Origin: Alentia gelatinosa
Taxonomy: Eukaryota; Annelida; Polychaeta; Phyllodocida; Polynoidae
DNA: 64,000 nt
Direction of reading: 5' to 3'
Assembly (NCBI GenBank): GCA_950022655.1
Contig: OX465583.1
Coordinates: 16,853,318 to 16,917,317 of the forward strand
Shown piece by piece: positions 56,439 through 64,000 of the stretch; the first letter of the stretch is position 1, and each line of letters begins with the position of its first letter. The translations under genes were made by a program, and so were the position numbers. The notes under the pieces were generated by a model, which worked only from the letters and a program-made list of their open reading frames with translations, made no database searches and was not told where the DNA came from.

Positions 56439-56621
56439 TACAATAAAACCCTGCCTAACAGACACCCCACGTAAGTGGACACGCTGCATTAACATACTCC
56501 CATGTTCAGAACGGTTCCCTCTATGAAATGTTTATTTTAACCTCGCGTATATGGACACCCTACGTAAGCAGACACTTTGGCCTGGAACGGAGGGTGTCCA
56601 CTTACATGGGGTTCTACTGTA
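56439..56621. mobile_element. TACAGTA-type MITE, copy 3
   Basis: Ends TACAATAAAACCCTGCC and GGGGTTCTACTGTA, with GGACACC motifs and GGAACGGAGGGTGTCC, matching the copy at 19.87 kb over its length. Confidence 0.65.
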
Positions 56622-57420
56622 TTTACATTTTCAAATCTGATGGAACAGACACTACTATAATATACATAGACTGTCAAATCTGATGAGACAGACTTGGTAT
56701 TCAAAACCACTTGACCTTGCCCTGAAAAAAACATTTTCCTCCCATCCACCCATTCAAAACACTCTGGGCCTGAAACCACTCTACAATAAGTAATACCATA
56801 ATAGCCCCACCTACTCCCCTCCCACAACCACTCCCTAATTATCTCTAATGACCACTAGGTACACCCAAGACCCTGTTTGTTCTGGTTCACTTCTCTATGG
56901 TATAATATCTGATGGGACAGACTTCACTACATGGCATTTAAACCATAGTTATTGCAAAGACAGTAACTCCATTCCCCTTCCTCCATTGATCAGATTATTG
57001 AATCTATCACTTAGATACATATATGACTTGATTGAATAATATTTTTAATGCATTAGGATACACTGATTTTAATCAAGTGATCAGTTGCCATCTGTCCAGA
57101 CATGAAGATTTCTATACCATGATAAATACTCGTTCTTTATACTTGAGAACAACTATTAAATCCATTCTCTACGTTTATTGAAACATTCTTGATACTTTCA
57201 AATAAAATGGCTTACTGATAAATGATTTCTTATGATATTCTCTTCCTTTATGTTGATGAAATAATTTAGGTATGCCGTGCTCTTCCATTATAAATGGAAA
57301 TAATATTTGCTCCTAGTTTATTATATGTCTCATTAATTTCAGGTCTTATTACCTACAAATGAATTTTCATAGTTTGTTTCATACGTTGGATCTTATGACC
57401 TCTTCCAATCATTACGGTTT
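56622..57420. other. Intergenic stretch, no gene
   Basis: AT-rich; nothing recognised beyond a doubled TCTGATGGAACAGAC/TCTGATGAGACAGACT. Confidence 0.4.
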
Positions 57421-58080
57421 ACATTTTCGATTCTTGATATTCTTGACAATACACTGGTTCAACAACCTTATCAACTGCTCTTTTACATGTGGATAAAGAT
57501 GTATACCGTCGTGGAGCTTATGGTACTTATCATGGTTTGTCGGTCCAATTGCAAGGTTCTTATGTATCGCTTCCCCGCGAATACAAGGTCATTACATCAT
57601 GCGATTTATTTAAGTCACAGACTTTTTCGTTGGGCTGTTTGATGACAATGTTCATCTTTCATTGAAGTTTGTGTTGACCCCGATAGAGCTCGTTCACCGA
57701 TTCAGATGTATACCATAGACTGAGCAGAATACAACTGCACTCAAACTATCAATAGTCCTTGTTGCGAAGTACATATTGTTCTACCCGTCAATCAGTTCGT
57801 TCACGAGGCTATTATTAGTCGCTATTTACCATTCCTTTATACAGCGTGGTTGCATACAGCTTGTGGGTCTCCGATTCAGTAAATCGCACTGAAGTGGTGG
57901 TTCGATCATCTTGCCTCTTGCAGCTCCTTGATAACCCGTTACGTACGGTTTAATAACTGGTCTATGGTGGCACACTGCTCACCAGTCTGGGCCTCTAAGA
58001 TTGTTCATGATGGCGTGCTCACCTGTCACCCTCAAATCACCTATCATTAGGTATCCCGGCCAATTGTCGACATAACTGTT
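57421..58080 (-). pseudogene. SGNH-hydrolase-like domain of a retrotransposon ORF
   Basis: One minus-strand frame, broken by several stops, reads GYLMIGDLRVTGEHA (block I, the usual nucleophile Ser of GDS replaced by Leu) and, about 187 codons later, KLHDGIHLYPHVKEQLIRLL (block V with the D-x-x-H pair). Order and spacing match SGNH/GDSL esterase domains found in ORF1 of CR1/L2-type retroelements. Not functional. Confidence 0.55.
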
Positions 58081-58173
58081 TCTTGTCCACGATTTCACTT
58101 TTCTGGAACTACGCTATACATCATACTAGGACCATTCAGAATTTACAATATACATAACAGTCTCTCTTCATAT

Positions 58174-58870
58174 TTATATATCGCATCCAACATACCTTTC
58201 GCCTTTATCTATTATCACTTTTCTCTCATTTCCCTTTGTGTTTGCTTCCCACACACCTAGGTCTTTTGAGCTTTCTTCTACTTTATTTCTTTCCATATAA
58301 CTATTACTCAATGGCACATATTTCATTGGTATATTTTCGATGAAGTAGCAGCTGTACCATGTGCCTGCCAAGCACACTTCCTCTGCCTGAAATTGTGTTG
58401 AATATCCCAGTATTTCTACAGTGGATGGCAGAAGTCTTTGCCCGCCCACGTACCTGCATCACCTCAGGATTTATATATAGATACCGAAATCCCCCAACTT
58501 CCTTTAAGCGTCTTCTTGTTTTCATTATAGTATCTTCCATCCTAACTGAACACTAGTATCGGTGGCTAATCTTGGCTTCTCTGATCTTTCTTTCTTAAAT
58601 CTCTGCACAGCATTTAGATGTGAAACCGTTATTTCAGGTATTATTTGCTTAAGTACATATAGTGCCGTTTCATATGTATTTTCATTTGTTCTATCTGGTA
58701 TACCCTCTATGTATATGATGAGTCTGTGTTGTGATTCGTAGCTACTCTCAGTAGAAGACACTCTTATTCCATTCTTTCATCGTTGCTAGTTCTTTTCCCT
58801 GCTTTTCTAATCTGTGTGCCATTTTATTTAGAAGAGCTAGGATTGGCGCCTTCTTCAAAACGCTGTGATA
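58174..58870 (-). pseudogene. Retrotransposon ORF1 remnant: coiled coil and RRM-like
   Basis: Shifting minus-strand frames read a coiled coil (ALLNKMAHRLEKQGKELATM, about 58767-58850). An RRM-like part follows (IIYIEGIPDRTNENTY, HLNAVQRFKKERSEKPRLAT), then MKTRRRLKEVGGFRYLYINP, and last WEANTKGNERKVIIDKG. These resemble L1-type ORF1 blocks (rRPRp.iv.f, K..LK....yIN). It lies just upstream, in minus direction, of the SGNH-like remnant and is probably the same ORF. Confidence 0.5.
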
Positions 58871-59009
58871 TTGTGCTGTGACTGTAGGTGCAACTTGTGA
58901 TTATATTGTAATTGGAGGATTGGTGAAACAAAAATTAATTATCTTTGAATAGAAAGAGAAGAACTGTGGTAAATATGGAAATCTAAATATCAGCTCTGTG
59001 TATATGCAA

Positions 59010-59184
59010 ATTATTATTGTCTATGTGAGCTATTATTTCATATTTCACCTGATTATTACTTCCGAGACGCTAAATTATCGGCGGGAGATATCACTATCAA
59101 ATGATACCTCACATAAGTGCTATTTTGTATTGGCGATTCCAGATATCGCCGCCTTGACTCGCTTGGTGTGTTCCCGGTGCATGT
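59010..59184. mobile_element. MITE family D copy, right-hand part
   Basis: TGAGCTATTATTTCATATTT, GGCGATTCCAGA and CTCGCTTGGTGTGT match the complete copy at 39977-40193. Confidence 0.55.
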
Positions 59185-59210
59185 ACATGCCAGACCCAAG
59201 GACTTTAAGT

Positions 59211-59786
59211 CTATAAGACACCGAAATTTGTTCCCGACTTATCCCGACCATCGGCTCGGTGAGAGTCGGGAATAAAATTTCGGTGTCTTATACCTATGAG
59301 ACACCGACATGCAAACTATACCAGATGACACCCCCCCTTTTATAACCTCGTAAATAGACCCCGAATGAGATGAAAGAGATCAAAGACAGCGACCGGGTGA
59401 TAAGTATAGGCAATAATGTAAAGTTTAATAACTTCTGTTCTATTCAAGATATAAACAAACAGTTTTCAGATCTATAACCGCTTCTGTCTCCCCTACAAAT
59501 CGATATAAAGCACTTGCGAATCGGACTGAGGGATAGATAGCAACGGTTTTTAAATGGCATGCTCAGAATCGGTAACAATCGGTGAAAGTGCGTACACCGG
59601 AATCTTAAGGTCGGGCAGAGTCGGTCATATCTGACATGGTAGTAATGCCCGACGCGTCGGGAAAGGTAATAAAATCGGGTCGGCGAAGTGCGTACGCCGA
59701 CCCGATTGACGCAGATTGTCACAGACCCGACGAATCCATCGGCCAAAGGTAGAATCGGGCACAGCCATCGGGTCGGTGTCTTATAG
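59211..59786. mobile_element. DNA transposon remnant with CTATAAGACACCGA ends
   Basis: Ends CTATAAGACACCGA and TCGGTGTCTTATAG form 14-bp inverted repeats. A strong hairpin at the left end (59211-59293) and many CCCGAC/GTCGGG words lie inside. No transposase frame survives. Confidence 0.6.
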
Positions 59787-60529
59787 GCTTTACACTTTGT
59801 TGTTCAGTGGTCAATACGTTTTTTAGTTATTGTGCCTCACTTCAGATAGCGCCACCAGCTATGAATACACTATGAAGCTATATGGACCGACATCTGGTAG
59901 AAGCAGACGCTTGAAAGCAGAAGCTGCCATTCTCCGATGCCGTTCACTGTTATCATCATTCAAACATTTCATCGATCTATACCTGCCTGTATGCATGTAA
60001 ATCTATCAAAATTTAACTGAAAGGGGGGTAAATCAGATTACATTTAATTTAGGAGCGCATTTGCTTGTTTTTCGTTTTATTTCGAAACAAGTTGGACTAA
60101 ACCTAGATGCCGTGAAGCATGCTGGGAGGAGAAGTTCATGCATTTACTGACTCGGTTCATGCCAGAAGAGGAACCCAGTCCAGGAAACAGATTCGGTTAA
60201 TATTGTAACCATTGATGTGGAACACATTGGGATCTATTGATTTTATTTTTAGTAATCGTCTTTCCGGCGATCGGCTTCTTGTCCTCTATCGTCTAATAAT
60301 GATGCTGATGCCTCATTAATTAATAATAGCAACAGTATTTGTAGATAACTGACACCACTCAGCACCTCTCCATACATTGCAAACTTCTGTACTCAGTAAG
60401 GCCTCACTATGGCTCGTTTATTACCAGTAATCCATGGCCTCCAGCATCCGGGTACACCTCCACACGATCACTCCGTAGGAACAACAGTCCGTATATCTAC
60501 GTCGATATACAAAGGTGACATGTCGACTT
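59787..60529. other. Intergenic stretch, no gene
   Basis: Nothing recognised. Confidence 0.4.
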
Positions 60530-61145
60530 CAATTAGCTCCAAGAAACTCCTGCCAACTCGGGGAAGCTCTCAACGTCTCCGGATAGCTTTAAAAAGCTAT
60601 TTGTATCTTTTATAAGTTCCGGATGGGTCTGCGATGTTCGTTATGTCTCTTAGAAGCTCCGAACACCTCATAGAAGCTGCGTATGTCTATGAAACAACCG
60701 TCTCTTAAACAGCTGCCAAATCGTAGACCGCTTTCAGAAGCTTTCAGTGACTCTGAGAAGCTCAAACCAGATCTTAGGTACTCTCAGTATCTATGAGAAG
60801 TTTTGAACAGTTCCTATACGCTCTTGGGGTCTCTGGCAAACAATCAGAAGCTGCTGGCATCTCAGAGACGTTCCGGGCTACTCCTAAATGCTTTTTCTGT
60901 CTCTTAGTAGCTCTGAATAGCTCGTAGAACCTCTTGGGGTCTCTGGGACACTCTGGTTAACTCTCAGAAACCCCTGGTATTTTCTAAACTAATCCCTGAG
61001 GCTCTTTGTGTCACTTAGAAGCTCCATACGGATTTTAGCGCCTCCTAGTGCCTCTGAAAACCTCCGGACAGTTCTCAAAAATCTCAACGATACCTAGAGG
61101 CTCTGGACAAGTCTGTTTACCTCTGATAAGTGCTCGGCTGCTCAC
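60530..61145. repeat. Degenerate AGCTCYGA repeat, right block
   Basis: Over 600 bases of irregular CTCTNAGAAGCTC / GGGGTCTCTGG units, the same vocabulary as 50955-51335, ending about 100 bases before the Rab11-FIP stop codon. Confidence 0.5.
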
Positions 61146-61237
61146 AACTGTAGCAGAAGTTACCTCCCAGAAGTTTAAATTCATTATTGACAGCGGGAGA
61201 GGGAAGGTTTAATCATTGACCGTCTTAGCACATGACG

Positions 61238-61365
61238 TCAGCGAGTTGCCAAGGCAACCGCTGCCGACGCCGCGCTTGCGCAGAGAGCCTCCGGACATTC
61301 CTCCATCACCCTGGCGACGAGATGGTCGACGTACAGCTTCAGGGTATCGTTCTGCTCTCTGAGCT
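61238..61365 (-). CDS. RAB11FIP-like: Rab11-family-interacting protein, last coding exon
   Basis: Read on the minus strand, the acceptor CCGTTTCTCGTTGCAG precedes AGCTCAGAGAGCAG. The exon encodes LREQNDTLKLYVDHLVARVM then EECPEALCA and a short Ala-rich tail, stop TGA at 61238-61240. Y-V/I-D-x-L-x-x-R-V-M-E-E-x-P-x-x-L is the C-terminal Rab11-binding helix of the FIP family, which dimerises as a coiled coil and recruits Rab11 on recycling endosomes. The exon needs one base from the exon before it, which the 62307-62357 exon supplies. The class (I or II) is not assigned; VRVMEE-like wording recalls class I. A foldback element ends only about 40 bases upstream of the acceptor. Confidence 0.75.
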
Positions 61366-61404
61366 CTGCAACGAGAAACGGCAAGAATGAGCGAGGATAA
61401 CGAA

Positions 61405-61760
61405 GATTTAGTATAAACCGAACGAGAGTTAGACTTGACAATGTTTATGCCGTGATGGGCAGGTCGTGTATTACTACACGAGGCGTAGCCGAGTGTAGTG
61501 AGGACCAGACCTGACCAGAGTGTCTAACTCGGGTTCTATTTCGTATTTATCCTACCCTGTCTCTGCTTTTGTATTACTAAAAGATAAATATTGACTCAAC
61601 GACCAACAGAACTTTTTTCATAGTAGCTGACATCCTGCTCTCTGATTGGTCAAGAATGTTATTACTCTAGTGGCATAAAAAAACACTTTATGTCACGGCC
61701 TGCCACATAAAATTTGCCTATGTTAAGTCTATGGCGGTTTTTTATTAGAGGTAGGATAAT
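61405..61760. mobile_element. Foldback element FB-12
   Basis: Arms with ACCGAACGAGAGTTAGACTT, loop CACGAGGCGTAGCCGAGTG, then ATTTATCCTACCCTG, TTAAGTCTATGGCGG and the end TTAGAGGTAGGATAA. Near-identical to FB-7. Inserted in the last intron of the Rab11-FIP gene. Confidence 0.75.
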
Positions 61761-62306
61761 ACATATTACAGATCAGAGGTCAGCTGAAGGTGAACCTAAA
61801 AGCTTTAAATACATCAGGGTTTGTTAAATCGAAGTTTCAACCTATTATTGAAGTTATGTTCTACTGCTTCAAATTATCTTAGGTTGTGAGTTCTGGGGGA
61901 TATCCTGATTATGTATATGTATAAATCCAAATCTTTAGAAAGATTGATATTCGTTTATTTTGTATTGTTATTCATTTTGATCAGCGAAAATATATTATTT
62001 GGGGGATCTTGCGATGAAGAGAGGTTTGAATTGCAAATTTCGAGGCCGCTCCAGATCGCATTTGGACAGGAAACCAATCCACATCCGACCTGCCATTGAA
62101 AACAGGAATGAGAGCTACAATATCGCCAGGTGCACCCCGTAAGTGCCAGTCAGTCGTGCCCTCTATTGAAGAACAGTGGTTTCAATGTAGTCAAAAGCTT
62201 TTATGCGTTTATCCAATGAATAGTTGTCGTCTCTTATATATTCCAATTTTTGAGAAAATTAATCTGAGATCTTTGAAAACGCTCCATAAGGTAATTCTTC
62301 ACTTAC
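61761..62306. other. Remainder of last Rab11-FIP intron
   Basis: No further feature seen. Confidence 0.45.
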
Positions 62307-62357
62307 TTGTGTTTTCTTCCTTCAGAATTTTAATCTCTGCCCGCAGTTCAGTGTTGG
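62307..62357 (-). CDS. RAB11FIP-like: Rab11-family-interacting protein, penultimate exon
   Basis: A 51-base minus-strand exon: acceptor CTTCTTTTCACAG|CC, donor ACAA|GTAAGT, phase 1 at both ends. It encodes NTELRAEIKILKEENT, a coiled-coil heptad run (L, I, L, N positions). Splicing to the last exon gives EENTKLREQN without a break. The coiled coil immediately before the Rab-binding helix is the known architecture. Upstream exons were not identified between 62358 and the window end. Confidence 0.7.
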
Positions 62358-63206
62358 CTGTGAAAAGAAGGAATGCATCGTACATGACTATATCTACCGT
62401 ATCAGACATACAAAAATAAAATCTATTATCACTTTACAAAAATATTGAGCATGTTATATTCCATTCTCCAACGTAAACTGCTGATTTCAATAAGAGATGG
62501 CATTGTCAAAACCAAAAAGAAATACTTGTTTGCAGTTAAGAGGTGGTGGATAGATTTCATGTTTTTGAAATCTAGAATAACAGAGCAAGAGGGAAAAGAA
62601 AAGCAAAGTAAGGGCAGAAAGATTCCACACAGAAAACTTTGGTCAATTTCCGGTTAACGTAGGTAGTAAATACTGAGTTAAACTACCTATAGATGTAGCA
62701 GACAATTGCACAACATAGGATACTTTCAAAGGAAATAGTATCTTACGATTAAATGTACCAGGATCAATAACAAATGTAAAAGATCATAGAAGGCAAACAA
62801 AACCTGCTAGACAGCAGAATGTCTTATGTCAATAATTCCTCTTTTCTCATGAAATAAAAAAAATTATTAAAAAAAAATAATAACTGCCTTTATCACTAAC
62901 CTTAGAATCAATATAGTCTTCAATAAACTAAGAATAGTATATTTGTTTGTATATGTCATTGTTGTATCGAGTGACGTCTACGTGATGTATTTCTTGTTAT
63001 CATTGTGAAAGATCGCCAAATACTGATGTGACTATTTAAATGGGTTAGGCATGTCACGTATGTCACAGGCAGCCTCATTGCTGCTCCCTCCACCTGGCGA
63101 CTATCTCCACTACTAACCACACACTACAGCTCCACCTATACTCTACCAACCTACCAACTCTACCCAGAACCCTCTCCGCTTCCTTCTCCTTCTTAAACAC
63201 TCACCA
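62358..63206. other. Rab11-FIP intron sequence, no exon identified
   Basis: AT-rich, presumably intronic on the minus strand. A candidate 27-base exon at 62.9 kb was rejected for wrong phase. Confidence 0.4.
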
Positions 63207-63209
63207 TTA

Positions 63210-63493
63210 GGCCCGGCGTCCAACTACTACGATATGGCTCCGATATGGTCTACGATGCACCTCCCGATGAAAAAATCAAAATCATGTCGGAAGGTCACCT
63301 AATATCGGCGCAGTTGACCACGTTTCTGCGATTAGACACCGATAAAAACCCCATTAAGATGCATGGTGGATTGGCATCTCTAGACATATGTCTACGATTT
63401 TTCACCTTCCTGATATGTCTCCGATGTTTGCTTTTTGTATCGGTGCCATATCGGTAGGTCTAAATTTTTATCGTAGTAGGTGGACGCCAGGCC
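63210..63493. mobile_element. TWA-flanked MITE, copy 3 (reverse)
   Basis: 284 bases, ends GGCCCGGCGTCCAAC and GGTGGACGCCAGGCC, TTA on both sides. The interior order is inverted relative to copies at 8.05 and 15.2 kb. Confidence 0.75.
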
Positions 63494-63496
63494 TTA

Positions 63497-63888
63497 ATAT
63501 CAATAACAAAAATCATTTGAACAGGGTCACCAACCAATCAGTGCACATTTCACGCCTGACTGCGTCGGTTATGATCGGTTCTGATCGGCTCACGCTGATC
63601 CGATATCTGAGAAGATTGTATGCAGTGTGTACGCGGCTTAGAGAGAGCGAGGCGGCGAAACGCGGCCGTGTGAACGAGCCTAAACTGATTAGCGGTGGAC
63701 GTGGGAGTGCTTCAGGTCTAACCGACACAGATTAAGATGTGACTCAAGTGGTGTACACCTGGCACTTCGACTGAGATCGTGTCCTGTAAAGTGTACACTT
63801 GATGTATGCCTTTAATGCCTTTTATAGTCTGTGATTCTTATTGTCTCACGCTCAGTACTGCTCTGACTAAAGCGATATTATCACTTAT
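63497..63888. other. Terminal stretch, no gene
   Basis: Overlapping short frames on both strands; nothing recognised. Confidence 0.4.
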
Positions 63889-64000
63889 CTCACCCCTGGT
63901 ATTTTGGTATTCTGTATACTGGCTCTATGAATTAGCACTCTTATACAACTCTATGGCACGCCTCTACGTTTGGCCCAAATTTTAAAAAAGTACATTTAAT
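63889..64000. mobile_element. Foldback element FB-13, cut by window end
   Basis: Begins TTATCTCACCCCTGG like FB-1 and FB-8; the palindrome would lie beyond the window. Confidence 0.45.

Noticed and set aside
62877..62930. Possible minus-strand Rab11-FIP exon reading FIEDYIDSK
   Set aside because: YID resembles the Rab-binding helix, but the exon would be phase 0 and cannot join the phase-1 exon at 62357. The real helix is already in the last exon.

Overview
The window looks like animal nuclear DNA, most likely from a marine invertebrate; the species cannot be fixed from sequence alone. The evidence is spliced genes with GT/AG introns of up to 37 kb, about 40% GC, tRNA-derived SINEs, non-LTR retrotransposon remnants, a Penelope-like element (PLE) and many small inverted-repeat transposons. 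Most open frames longer than 60 codons are chance frames in repeats; real coding sequence is sparse.

Two host genes can be supported. (1) On the + strand, a four-exon gene for a voltage-gated calcium-channel gamma-like protein (claudin/PMP22 fold): exons at 3836-4079, 41341-41421, 42143-42280 and 50443-50696. All three introns are phase 1 and the exons join into an open frame of 238 codons with four membrane segments and the GLW-C-C signature. It fills most of the window. (2) On the - strand, convergent with it, are the last two coding exons of a Rab11-family-interacting protein (62307-62357 and 61238-61365), carrying the C-terminal Rab-binding helix. The rest of that gene lies to the right, partly beyond the window.

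Layout: 1-3835 is upstream sequence with degenerate minisatellites and a CpG-rich block. 4080-41340 is intron 1, holding foldback elements, SINEs, MITEs, a broken reverse transcriptase at 12.9-13.9 kb, minisatellites at 35.2-36.1 kb and a few CpG-rich regulatory-looking spots. 41422-42142 is intron 2, whose acceptor region is locally duplicated. 42281-50442 is intron 3. It contains a nearly intact PLE (44266-49201) with two long open frames, 106-bp direct terminal repeats, a target-site duplication and a split hammerhead ribozyme. Downstream of the PLE, 19 tandem 62-bp copies of the final splice acceptor plus the start of exon 4 run to the real exon. 50697-61237 is intergenic, with degenerate repeats, a decayed minus-strand retrotransposon (coiled coil, RRM-like, SGNH-like, RT; 55.8-58.9 kb) and more MITEs.

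The strongest unusual signals are the 19-fold splice-acceptor array, the long-range hammerhead in the PLE, and a superfamily of foldback elements whose ends and loop are conserved while the palindromic arms differ from copy to copy.
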